This document shows, one piece after another, positions 17,743 through 25,485 of a stretch of 55,359 nt of DNA. The position numbers were made by a program, and so were the translations under genes. Location: positions 105,495 to 160,853 of the forward strand of contig JAGXOC010000001.1 of the NCBI GenBank assembly GCA_019894665.1. The letters are read 5' to 3'. Each line of letters starts with the position of its first letter. The stretch's first letter is position 1. The notes under the pieces are model-generated. The model was given only the letters and a program-made list of their open reading frames with translations. It was not told the DNA's origin and made no database searches. This stretch comes from Candidatus Thorarchaeota archaeon (GTDB taxonomy: Archaea; Asgardarchaeota; Thorarchaeia; Thorarchaeales; Thorarchaeaceae).

Positions 17743-18392
17743 ATCACTTGAAATCTGAATCCGTAGAATTCTCATCTGAAGACTACATGCTGCATGGAGT
17801 TCTCACACATAGTGAGTCCGCTATGAAAACAGGTGTAGTTATACTACATCCTCATCCTCTTTATGGAGGGGACATGGAGAATCATGTTGTCGGTGCCCTC
17901 GAACATGTTTTTCTAGAAGCGAAATTCACAACACTCCGATTCGATTTTCGGGGTGCCACTACTTCTCCTCAAGGATATTCTGGTGTTAGCGGTGCTGTCA
18001 CTGATGCCTTGAACGCAATCGAGTTTCTAAAATCTCACGCGGAGGTCAGTGAAGTTGGTATTGCTGGCTACTCATTCGGTGCATCCACAGCAATACGAGT
18101 AGCTTTGTTAAAACCACCTCCATTTCTCATATCACTCAGTGCATCGAGAAACCTGATTTCAGAGGATGGGTTTGACACTGAACAACTCTCCAGTATCGAG
18201 TGTCCAGTCCTGTTGTTCCATGGACAGTCTGATCGGATGGTTCCATCTGATGATCTCGCATTCCTGACCGAAATCATTGGGTTAGAACTTGAAGACTCTT
18301 TGCTCTTAGATGGGGAAGGACATTTCTACCAGAGAACTCTGCCGCTCGTAGTATCAGCTATTCGTGCTTTCATTAGAGCCCTCTCTGTCTAA
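17739..18392 (+). CDS. Alpha/beta hydrolase
   Basis: 217 residues. ILHPHPLYGGDMENHVV is the oxyanion/HG-type segment of the family, RFDFRGA follows, GYSFGAS is the nucleophile elbow (Ser), ECPVLLFHGQSDRMVP gives the acid, and the GEGHFY near the C terminus gives the catalytic His. This pattern is close to the YpfH/CocE-like short hydrolases of the dienelactone hydrolase group. The GTG start overlaps the preceding stop by four bases. The substrate is unknown. Confidence 0.85.
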   Translation: MNHLKSESVEFSSEDYMLHGVLTHSESAMKTGVVILHPHPLYGGDMENHVVGALEHVFLEAKFTTLRFDFRGATTSPQGYSGVSGAVTDALNAIEFLKSHAEVSEVGIAGYSFGASTAIRVALLKPPPFLISLSASRNLISEDGFDTEQLSSIECPVLLFHGQSDRMVPSDDLAFLTEIIGLELEDSLLLDGEGHFYQRTLPLVVSAIRAFIRALSV

Positions 18393-18458
18393 TGTACCGC
18401 TGAACCCAAGGGTATCCTTAAGTAGCAGGTCCATTTGCTCTCGATTGGTAGACCGCTG

Positions 18459-19133
18459 ATGCTGAAAGCTTTGGTGTTTGACATGGATGGAACTATTACC
18501 CATCTGACTCTCCCTCTTGAAGCGATGAGAAGAGACACCAAGGAATTCTACATCTCAAAGGGACTGCCTCCTGAAATCTTTGAACCTGCGGATGGAATTT
18601 CCAGCTCAACAGGCAAAGCCCGTAAATACTTCTTGAATGGTGGGACATCCTTGGAGAAATGGGATGCGATGGAGGCTGAGATGGATACTATACTCAGTCA
18701 GCACGAGGGATTTGCTGCAGCCAATGCGACTCCAATAGAAGGATCTCTTGACATTGTAAGAAAACTTCGTGACGCTGGTTTCAAAACTGCAATTTTGACC
18801 AATAATGGAAGACCTGCTCTCGACAAAATCATGAAACAGATACCACTCCAAGAGAATTTTGATCTTATACAGACTCGACATGAGTCCCCCAAACCCAAAC
18901 CCTTCCCCGATGGTTTACTGAAAGTAACATCTGAGTTGGGTGTTGGTCGAAGTGAGGTAGTTTACATCGGTGATGCTCTCATCGATGGTACAGCCGCAAC
19001 GAGAGCTGGCATTGAGTTCTGGGGGGTTACCACAGGAGAAACTACAGCAGATGCTCTTCATGACGCAGGCGCATCCAAAGTGTTCTCCTCTTTGGAAGGT
19101 GTTTTGGAAGAGACACTCTCACTTCGAGGATGA
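18459..19133 (+). CDS. HAD-superfamily phosphatase
   Basis: 224 residues from the ATG at 18459 (an in-frame TTG at 18435 is less likely). Motif I is FDMDGTIT, motif II AILTNNGRP, the Lys is in ESPKPKPFPDG, and motif IV is YIGDALIDGTAA. The helical cap between motifs I and II is the type of phosphoglycolate phosphatase-like (Gph) enzymes. It removes phosphate from a small metabolite; which one cannot be told. It follows the hydrolase on the same strand after about 65 bases. Confidence 0.85.
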   Translation: MLKALVFDMDGTITHLTLPLEAMRRDTKEFYISKGLPPEIFEPADGISSSTGKARKYFLNGGTSLEKWDAMEAEMDTILSQHEGFAAANATPIEGSLDIVRKLRDAGFKTAILTNNGRPALDKIMKQIPLQENFDLIQTRHESPKPKPFPDGLLKVTSELGVGRSEVVYIGDALIDGTAATRAGIEFWGVTTGETTADALHDAGASKVFSSLEGVLEETLSLRG

Positions 19134-19235
19134 ACAAGCCACTATATCACATGGCCAATTGTTAAGTCATCAAAGAACTTGATAGCACCCCTATAATTCA
19201 GATTCTAGAGCTTTCCTTCGCATTGCAGCATCCCA

Positions 19236-19330
19236 ATATATTATTTAGGAATCAGGGCTTGAAACGCCGTCTAGTCAAGAGATATCGCATCTCTAGAAGG
19301 CAAGGCTTCTGAGACTCGCTCGACTGAAGG
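19236..19330 (+). ncRNA. Candidate structured RNA
   Basis: A TATA-like element (ATATATTATTTAGG, 19236-19249) is followed about 25 bases later by two consecutive hairpins, AGAGAT-ATCGC-ATCTCT (19278-19294) and AGAAG-GCAAGG-CTTCT (19295-19310), enclosed by AGTC (19273-19276) and GACT (19313-19316). This makes a small three-way junction with no coding potential. It is not a tRNA and no C/D or H/ACA box was recognised. It may equally be chance structure in the spacer. Confidence 0.25.
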
Positions 19331-19338
19331 TTATATAC
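19331..19338 (+). promoter_or_regulatory. TATA box giving a leaderless transcript
   Basis: TTATATAC is centred about 25 bases before the GTG at 19360, so transcription should begin at or very near the start codon. No ribosome site is present upstream of that GTG, in agreement. Confidence 0.5.
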
Positions 19339-19359
19339 GCTTTCGCGTAAGTATCCTAT

Positions 19360-19809
19360 GTGACAACCAGCTCAAGAATATCCCAACAGACGCAAAGCAC
19401 GCTCGAGGTTAATGATTCAATGACGATAGATGAGGGTACATATCTGGTTCTTCGATCCGCATCAGGTGCCTTCACGTGCCGATATCCACCTATCCCTAAG
19501 AAGTGGAATTCTGCTGATCGTCCTCATGTTGCTCTGCTCCTTCCTGATGCTGGTGGTATATTCTCTGTCTATTTGTCCAAACCTGAGGATGATGATTCAA
19601 AGACGGAACAGGCACTTGAAGTTGCTGACCTCAACCGAATTCCCCCCAAGTCAATAATTGAGATTCGTCATAGCAATTCTCAACACGCATACTACAGACG
19701 TGACAATGGATCATGGACTAAGGTCGCTGAAGCTAATGATCCCTTTGTGGTCGAGGTGTTCTCCCACGGATACGCTCCCATCATCATGAATATGATTCCG
19801 ACGCTCTAG
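19360..19809 (+). CDS. Unknown soluble protein
   Basis: 149 residues, no family recognised, no membrane segment, no cysteine pairs. It is predicted to be mostly beta (TYLVLRSASGAFTCRY, HVALLLPDAGGIFSVYLS, FVVEVFSHGYAPIIM). The GTG start is supported by the well-placed TATA box of a leaderless transcript. It stands alone, with the convergent 118-residue gene downstream. Confidence 0.6.
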   Translation: MTTSSRISQQTQSTLEVNDSMTIDEGTYLVLRSASGAFTCRYPPIPKKWNSADRPHVALLLPDAGGIFSVYLSKPEDDDSKTEQALEVADLNRIPPKSIIEIRHSNSQHAYYRRDNGSWTKVAEANDPFVVEVFSHGYAPIIMNMIPTL

Positions 19810-19885
19810 TTTGCTTGTTTTCTTATATCTGATGATGCACAACAAGAGTTATTGCAAATATGTTGGTCATGATTGATATCAATGA

Positions 19886-20242
19886 CTATACAAGAGTATG
19901 ATGATACAGACTGAATTTTCTGGCATCGAATATATGATCTGGTCTATTCCAGATAATGTCTCGAAGGATCTGTTCAATGATTAAAGAACCAAATTGAGGA
20001 TGAAGAGAGGTGCCGGAAAAATTGAGGTTCGCGTGGTTGCTTGAGGAGGAGGATGTTAGAAATTCAACAATTACTGAAAGGCTCTGGTACGACCCAGTCC
20101 TGAACACACACTCCTCATGAATGAAGATGGCCATAACTCCCTGCTCAGTGTTTGATATTATCCGTGTAACTCCAGAGTAATTGTGAGATAGATAGTCAAT
20201 GACCCTGTCTGCATGCTGGTCATCAAAGTTGAGAGTCTTCAA
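19886..20242 (-). CDS. Unknown small protein
   Basis: 118 residues, alpha/beta, unrecognised. A Ser-rich turn (TSSSSSNHANL) lies in the middle. It lies 49 bases downstream of the FKBP gene on the same strand and could share its transcript. Confidence 0.5.
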   Translation of the reverse strand: MKTLNFDDQHADRVIDYLSHNYSGVTRIISNTEQGVMAIFIHEECVFRTGSYQSLSVIVEFLTSSSSSNHANLNFSGTSLHPQFGSLIIEQILRDIIWNRPDHIFDARKFSLYHHTLV

Positions 20243-20291
20243 GCTTGTGTCCTCCTGAGAGGAACTTGACCTGAACGAATATAGAATCTTC

Positions 20292-20633
20292 TTATTTTAG
20301 ATCTAATAGTTCGACCTCAAAGATAAGGGTTGAATTTGCTGGGATAAGCCCACCACCAACATCCCGGTCTCCATATGCAAGCTCTGGTGGAATGGTTAGT
20401 TTTCTCTTTCCACCGACCTTCATTGAGAGCACACCGTGGTCCCATCCTTGGATGACTTGACCGACACCAATCTTGAACTCGAAAGGCTGATCTCTGTCTA
20501 CTGAACTGTCAAATTTCTTTCCGTCTGTCAGCCAACCAGTGTAATGGACAACAACTGTCTGTCCTTGATTGGGTGCATCTCCGGATCCAATAACAATTTC
20601 TTCAATCTGTAATTCTGGCATGGGAGAATCCAT
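20292..20633 (-). CDS. FKBP-type peptidyl-prolyl isomerase
   Basis: 113 residues from the ATG at 20633 (or 109 from 20621), close to the size of human FKBP12. Family residues are present: VVVHYTGWLTDGKKFDSS, PFEFKIGVGQVIQGWDHGV, GGKRKLTIPPELAYGDRDVGG and LIPANSTLIFEVELLDL. It lacks the insert-in-flap domain common in long archaeal FKBPs, so it is the short, eukaryote- or bacterium-like form. The frame is open to 20804, but that part contains a TATA element and no conserved sequence. Confidence 0.92.
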   Translation of the reverse strand: MDSPMPELQIEEIVIGSGDAPNQGQTVVVHYTGWLTDGKKFDSSVDRDQPFEFKIGVGQVIQGWDHGVLSMKVGGKRKLTIPPELAYGDRDVGGGLIPANSTLIFEVELLDLK

Positions 20634-21365
20634 GTCTGCGTGTTTTTGACCTTTTTGCAATCTGAAATCGCTTGTTTTTGTAGTAAGAATGTCCGCAATC
20701 TGACATTTCCTTAAATATAATCTAAACAATATATGAGCAAGGGCCGGGGGCCTTTCTCTCTCAGAAACATGCTTCACTCTCAGAAGCAATCTCTCCTCCT
20801 TCATGTTCTCACGGCCCCCTTCTCTTCTCTCTTTTCACGATTTATTTCTTTGAACGCCAAACCGCGAATTTATTGTTACTGAATTCCTGATAGACATTTC
20901 TGAAATTCTCTATGATTTGTCTGAGGGGAATATAAAGGCACACGAATTCTCACCTGTATTCTCATCCCGGGAGCATTTGATCTGAACACCATACCGATTA
21001 ATCAGAAGTTTGATTGTGAAGAGATCTAAGTCGAGTGCAATCTGACATACTATTATGACACTTACCCAAGTCATGCCTTTATCATTCTGCAACATGTCCG
21101 CTCTCAGCCGTTGTTAGCTCACATCGTACCTTAGGTCTACGAACTTTTTGGGCCATAAGTGCTCCTTTGTCTACACCGAATGAAGATATCAATAATACTT
21201 ATATGCTAATGATTCCTATTATTTCTTGGACTGGGGGTCCGAATCGCGACCATCATGAATACTGTCACTCCCTCCCTCTCTCAAAGATTGTTTTTTTCGG
21301 ACCTCCCCTCCCTCCTCTTCTTCTAACAGGTTTATCTCAAAATCTTCAGATTCACTTGGAAACTT
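20634..21365. other. Long spacer with FKBP promoter and a possible small transcript
   Basis: No confident gene. A TATA element (minus strand AGATTATATTTAAGG, 20709-20723) fits the FKBP gene with a leader of about 55 bases. At 20910-21095 on the minus strand a 61-codon frame looks like a decayed histidine-kinase tail (see findings). On the plus strand ACTTATATGC near 21197-21206, a GGAC-TGGGG-GTCC hairpin (21228-21240) and a run of seven T (21290-21296) could delimit an RNA of about 75 bases. The rest is pyrimidine-rich and holds nothing recognised. Confidence 0.3.
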
Positions 21366-21704
21366 CTACGATTTTATGACCGAGAATTCTTTTGTGCAGT
21401 TCTGACATCTGACGATGCCTTCAGATATCTCCTTTTTTCCATACGAGTAGATAGCACTGCAATGCGGACATTGAGTAGGAGCTCCGAAAGTAATACTATC
21501 AAGCTCTCCTATCAGTTCGATATTACCACAGTCTATACAAAGAACGGATTTCACAGTGACATATTTTGAACGATTTGATTTTGTTTTCCAATTGAAATAC
21601 ATCAGACTCGTTTGACCTACGTAATATTCATAGATTTCTCCGGGTCGAATGTTTTCACCCATACACCTGATGCAATACCTTCTGTCATCTGTGTCTTTGA
21701 CCAA
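21366..21704 (-). CDS. Zinc-ribbon protein
   Basis: 112 residues with four CxxC knuckles: CIRCMG, CIDCG, CPHC and CQNC. These would form two treble-clef or ribbon sites, one pairing the first two knuckles and one the last two. The first ribbon is split by a 40-residue beta insert. Such proteins often bind nucleic acid or other proteins; nothing specific can be assigned. It is transcribed away from the spacer and is divergent from the acidic membrane protein. Confidence 0.7.
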   Translation of the reverse strand: MVKDTDDRRYCIRCMGENIRPGEIYEYYVGQTSLMYFNWKTKSNRSKYVTVKSVLCIDCGNIELIGELDSITFGAPTQCPHCSAIYSYGKKEISEGIVRCQNCTKEFSVIKS

Positions 21705-21811
21705 AAAGCCCCCTCAAGTTCAATCAAATTTGAAGACGATTTAAGTCTTTGTTGGTTTCAAATATACAACTGTTTCAATCCAGAAGGTTTTAATGGAGTT
21801 CAACTTGTGCC

Positions 21812-22309
21812 ATGGCAAGGCGAGTCAAATTGTCCGTGGCAAGGAAAGCTGTTGACAGCACACTAAGACGAATCTTGAATTACACAGCAGAGATCATCAT
21901 GTCCATCTTTCTGCTTGTCATCATATGCATACCAATAGCGTTTGTTATTCCAATGTGGTTTCAGACTATTGCTCTAGGCATACCAAGGACTGAGCTTGCC
22001 CTTGATCCAGTACACTGGATTGGTGCCGACGGCGCCTTCTGGCTAACATTACTACTTGGTCTAGTATCCTTTGTAGTAGGGTATACATACATCCTACGGA
22101 TGAAACCAGGTACCATTGCTGAAGATAAGCCCGTGGAAGTTGAAGAACCGGAAGAGGATGAAGAAGAGGAAGAGCTTGAAGCCGCCGATGTAGAGGAAGA
22201 AGTCGAAGAAGCGCTTGAGGTGGAAGTTGAAGAACCTCTTAAGGACGAAGCAGAGGAAATAGCTGCTGAAGATGTCGTAGAAGAAAAAGAAACTGAAGAA
22301 GAGGACTGA
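21812..22309 (+). CDS. Two-helix membrane protein with acidic tail
   Basis: 165 residues. A basic N terminus is followed by two hydrophobic helices (IIMSIFLLVIICIPIAFVIPMWF and AFWLTLLLGLVSFVVGYTYIL), then a 70-residue tail composed largely of Glu, Val and Ala, which is probably disordered or a single long charged helix. The tail is low complexity, so no family can be assigned from it. A TATA-like AAATATAC near 21757-21765 lies about 50 bases upstream. It is convergent with the Mrp gene. Confidence 0.7.
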   Translation: MARRVKLSVARKAVDSTLRRILNYTAEIIMSIFLLVIICIPIAFVIPMWFQTIALGIPRTELALDPVHWIGADGAFWLTLLLGLVSFVVGYTYILRMKPGTIAEDKPVEVEEPEEDEEEEELEAADVEEEVEEALEVEVEEPLKDEAEEIAAEDVVEEKETEEED

Positions 22310-22335
22310 ACCAATCCCCTTCTTAATCGCGACAA

Positions 22336-23154
22336 TTAATCTATCATGATCTTATTAGCCAGCTTATCGACAAGTGCAGAAAAGGCTTGAGATGCCTTTG
22401 ATTCTGGCTCTATGATGACAAAGGGACTTCCTTCATCACTCAGTGTGATGACACGAGGATCAAAAGGTAAGGTACCAAGATGTTCAATACCATACTCCTC
22501 AGATGCCTTCTTAGCGGCACCCTCTCCGAAAATTTTGTAGGACTCACCACATTTTGGACACACAAACTCCGACATGTTCTCGACAATCCCAAGTACGGGC
22601 ACACCCATTTTCTGAACTAACTGGATTGCTCTTCGAGCATCTAGGACTGCAACCTCTTGTGGTGTTGAAACGATAACTACTCCATCAATATCAGGGATAG
22701 ATTGCAGAATGCTCAGAATCTCATCTCCCGTTCCAGGTGGAAGATCTACAACCAATACATCAAGCTCTCCCCATCGAACATTAGCTAGAAACTGGGTAAT
22801 CGCGCTTGCGACCATTGGCCCACGCCAGGCAACTGCATCATCATCTTTTCTCAGAAGAAATCCCATGCTCATGACCTTAACATCTTGAGGTCCAGTGATG
22901 GGTTTGATGAACTCTCCCTCTACTGTGGGCCGTTGACCATTCAATCCAAGAAGCTTTGGAACGTTTGGACCATAGATATCAACATCAACAATTCCCGCCT
23001 TCTTCCCTCTACTTGCAAACGATACTGCAAGATTGGTAGCCACTGTTGTTTTCCCAACACCCCCCTTACCAGAAAGAACAACGATTTTGTGTTTGATACC
23101 TTTCATATTCTCAACAATTTCAACAGGTACTGGAGGTTTTGGCATTGTTATCAA
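22336..23154 (-). CDS. Mrp/NBP35-type Fe-S cluster carrier ATPase
   Basis: 272 residues. Deviant Walker A VLSGKGGVGKTT near the N terminus, VDVDIYGPNVPKLLG, DVLVVDLPPGTGDE and the CPKCGES motif, whose two cysteines bind the bridging [4Fe-4S] cluster at the dimer interface. This is the standard archaeal ApbC/Mrp protein, which holds and delivers Fe-S clusters. It lacks the N-terminal DUF59 domain of bacterial Mrp, as is usual in archaea. It lies next to the IMPase-like gene on the same strand (49 bases). Confidence 0.93.
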   Translation of the reverse strand: MITMPKPPVPVEIVENMKGIKHKIVVLSGKGGVGKTTVATNLAVSFASRGKKAGIVDVDIYGPNVPKLLGLNGQRPTVEGEFIKPITGPQDVKVMSMGFLLRKDDDAVAWRGPMVASAITQFLANVRWGELDVLVVDLPPGTGDEILSILQSIPDIDGVVIVSTPQEVAVLDARRAIQLVQKMGVPVLGIVENMSEFVCPKCGESYKIFGEGAAKKASEEYGIEHLGTLPFDPRVITLSDEGSPFVIIEPESKASQAFSALVDKLANKIMID

Positions 23155-23203
23155 ACCGACGCCGCTTTGTGATTCTAATAAACGGTCGCATATGTCTGAA
23201 ATG

Positions 23204-24016
23204 TTAGCTTCCCTTGAATCTAGCTAAGATTTGTCTAGCCAGCGTTTCGTTGGAAGCAGCCACGAAATTCATCATTTTCTCTGGCTCAAGAGAACTATTG
23301 AATCGATTTCCATTTTGATCAAGAACGAATCCCCCTGCTTCAAAAACCATGTGAGTACCACAGAGATGGATGATGGGCAGCATATCTCTAAGGTCCACCA
23401 TTCCATCAAGAAATCCTGATGCAGTCCAGCAAAGGTCTAGAAGATTGCTCGCTGACCTTCTCGTGTCATGCACTGCACTGATTGTTCTCAACGACTGCTC
23501 CATGAAGTGCGAGTCCCAAGTCTTCTTTATGTCGTATGAGATTATTGCATCTTTGAGGTCGACTGGAGCTGCTGACCTCACACGCACTCCGTTTCTCGTT
23601 ACCCCTTTGCCTGATACTGCTACATAGCACTCGTCTGTAAAGACAGAATCTATCACACTGATCTCGGCGTCATCTGATGTCATCATATCTGTGTAGGGGA
23701 CAATGGAGATGCCTATAGAAACAAGTGGAAGTCCTCGCTCGAGGTTAGCAGAACCATCGATTGGGTCAATGAGTGCAAGGTATTCTGGAGTCTTCTCACT
23801 TTTAATGAATCCTCTCTCCTCTGTTAGAATCTCAAAATCAGAACCAGAACTAGAAAGTACATTGATTATTGCATCTTCAGCTTTGGCATCTAGTAGGAGT
23901 GTTTTGTCTCCGTATGGGTTCAGATCACCTGTAAGTTCTGCTGCAATGTCAAGGTTCTCAATGATGACTTTCTTGGCACTATCAATTGCATCCTGCATTA
24001 ACGTAAGTAGAGTCAT
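23204..24016 (-). CDS. Inositol monophosphatase/FBPase-family protein
   Basis: 270 residues, the normal length. Metal site motifs: ILTEERGF (Glu) and LALIDPIDGSANLERG, typical of archaeal bifunctional IMPase/FBPase, which make inositol or fructose-6-P. Near the C terminus the family has a 'D.aAg.li..eAGG' motif carrying a metal-binding Asp; here the segment reads LPIIHLCGTHMVFEAGG, with His where that Asp should be. Activity or metal preference may therefore differ. It is divergent from the ESCRT-III-like gene. Confidence 0.8.
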   Translation of the reverse strand: MTLLTLMQDAIDSAKKVIIENLDIAAELTGDLNPYGDKTLLLDAKAEDAIINVLSSSGSDFEILTEERGFIKSEKTPEYLALIDPIDGSANLERGLPLVSIGISIVPYTDMMTSDDAEISVIDSVFTDECYVAVSGKGVTRNGVRVRSAAPVDLKDAIISYDIKKTWDSHFMEQSLRTISAVHDTRRSASNLLDLCWTASGFLDGMVDLRDMLPIIHLCGTHMVFEAGGFVLDQNGNRFNSSLEPEKMMNFVAASNETLARQILARFKGS

Positions 24017-24077
24017 CTGAGATCAATTTGATGATATTTAGCAACTCTATATCACTTGTTGGGTCTGGATTACAATA

Positions 24078-24086
24078 CCTTAAATG
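24078..24086 (+). promoter_or_regulatory. Candidate TATA box for the ESCRT-III gene
   Basis: CCTTAAATG lies about 50 bases before the ATG at 24133, leaving a leader of about 25 bases that contains GGTGGAAC as a weak ribosome site. Confidence 0.35.
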
Positions 24087-24132
24087 TGTCAAGTCAGGAG
24101 ATAGAAACATAAGGCCAAAACTGGTGGAACAA

Positions 24133-24798
24133 ATGGGCTTTCTGAGTGGTAAGAAAAAAGTAGACGCGGAACGTGGAATCCTTGAGATGAAGGGCACAAT
24201 GAACGCCCTTACTTTGAGGGTACGCAGACTTGAAACTAGGATGACTGAGGAACAAAAGTCTGCAAGGGACTCTATGGCTAAAGGTAATCGTTCTGTGGCA
24301 CGGTCCCATCTTGGTATAGTTGTGGATCTTGAGAATCGAAGGTCTCGTTATCATCAGCAGTTCCTTACACTAGAAACTGCTCTACTTAACCTTGAAGAAG
24401 CCAAGACCCAGGCTGAAGTCCTTAGAGCTTTCACCATTGCAAATGATGCACTCACTGAAGCACGTTCAATGTTACGACCGGAAGAGATCCAAACACAGTT
24501 GGACAAGCTCTCAGAATCCTTCGAACACATCTCCATTGCAGGAGAGCTACTTTCTGAGGATTTGTCTGGAGCTGACTCAACCGTACAAGATGAGGAACGA
24601 ATAGACCGCCAGTTACAGGCCATGGAAGCTGAAGTATTACTTGAAAAGGAGGGTGTCCTCCCACCACTTGAGACTGAAGGAGCAACACCTGTAAAAACTG
24701 GTAAGACTGGGATCTCAGATGAGAAACGAATTGACGAACTACTCGCTGACTTGGAGAAAGAAGCTCGTGATGAGAGGGCGCGGGAAAAAGAGAGTTAG
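24133..24798 (+). CDS. ESCRT-III (Snf7/CHMP-like) membrane-remodelling protein
   Basis: 221 residues from the ATG at 24133; the start is chosen because MGFLSGKKK matches the short N terminus of the family. A basic first helix pair follows (LTLRVRRLETRMTEEQKSARDSMAKGNRSVARSHL) and then LETALLNLEEAKTQAEVLRAFTIANDAL, both with the residue pattern of Snf7/Vps2 helices alpha1-alpha3. An acidic C-terminal part holds EERIDRQLQAMEAEV and a last helix KRIDELLADLEKEARDE, resembling a MIM1-type Vps4-binding element. These proteins polymerise on membranes. No Vps4 gene is adjacent, unlike in the usual Asgard ESCRT cluster, so this may be an extra paralogue. Confidence 0.75.
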   Translation: MGFLSGKKKVDAERGILEMKGTMNALTLRVRRLETRMTEEQKSARDSMAKGNRSVARSHLGIVVDLENRRSRYHQQFLTLETALLNLEEAKTQAEVLRAFTIANDALTEARSMLRPEEIQTQLDKLSESFEHISIAGELLSEDLSGADSTVQDEERIDRQLQAMEAEVLLEKEGVLPPLETEGATPVKTGKTGISDEKRIDELLADLEKEARDERAREKES

Positions 24799-24837
24799 AT
24801 CACAATTCACTCAAGCAATTTTCAGGTGTAATCAAAA

Positions 24838-25485
24838 TTGGATATTCGACTAGTTATATTTGATGTGGACGGAACTCTCACTAAGCACAGCAGTGTGTGG
24901 TGGAGATTGCACGAACAATTTGAAACAACGGTGGAAGGTAAGTTATACTACAACCAGTACTTCGCTGGAGAGATTACTTACGACGAGTGGGCTGACCTTG
25001 ATGCTGGACTCTGGAAAGGCAGGACCCTTGAAGAAGTGATGAAGGTTGTAATGTCAACTCAACTAGCACCGGGTGCGAAGGAAGTAATCCAAACCTTGAA
25101 GGACCATGGCCTGACAACTGCAATCCTCTCTGGTGGTCTTGACGTTATGGCCAATGATATTGGTCGCAGGGTGGGGATTGACTATGTCCTGACAAACATC
25201 CTCCGCCATGAAGATGGAATCCTTACTGGTGGAGTCGACAATCTAGTTGCGTGGGGTGGAAAAGCTGATGTGGTCCACCAAATAAGCAAACACTTTGAGA
25301 TTCCACTTGAGAAGACTGCTTTTGTTGGGGATGGCCGCAATGATATGAGTGTCTTCAAAGTCGTGGGTCTTTCTATTGCCTACAATCCTGAAGACCAAGA
25401 TGTGGCTGATGCTGCAAACGTCGTTGTACGTGAAGATGACCTTAGAGGTATCTTGCCTCATGTCATATCGGAGTTCCAGCTATGA
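24838..25485 (+). CDS. SerB-like HAD phosphatase
   Basis: 215 residues with phosphoserine-phosphatase type motifs: FDVDGTLTKHSS (I), ILSGGLDVMA (II), a Lys in GGKADVV (III) and AFVGDGRNDMSVF (IV). The cap WWRLHEQFETTVEGKLYYNQYFAGEITYDEWADLD resembles SerB and related archaeal phosphatases. It may make serine, but family members also act on other phosphates. The start is a TTG at 24838. Its end overlaps the convergent exchanger gene by 23 bases. Confidence 0.8.
   Translation: MDIRLVIFDVDGTLTKHSSVWWRLHEQFETTVEGKLYYNQYFAGEITYDEWADLDAGLWKGRTLEEVMKVVMSTQLAPGAKEVIQTLKDHGLTTAILSGGLDVMANDIGRRVGIDYVLTNILRHEDGILTGGVDNLVAWGGKADVVHQISKHFEIPLEKTAFVGDGRNDMSVFKVVGLSIAYNPEDQDVADAANVVVREDDLRGILPHVISEFQL

Noticed and set aside
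20634-20804. N-terminal extension of the FKBP
   Set aside because: The extension holds a TATA element and no conserved residues, and FKBP begins normally at 20633.
21225-21300. tRNA-like stretch (GGGGTCCGAATCGCG)
   Set aside because: It resembles a T-arm in part, but no matching acceptor, D-arm or anticodon arm can be folded around it.
21961-22335. Serine-rich open frame on the minus strand
   Set aside because: It is the shadow of the Glu-rich tail encoded on the plus strand, and its repeats come from GAA/GAG codons read in reverse.
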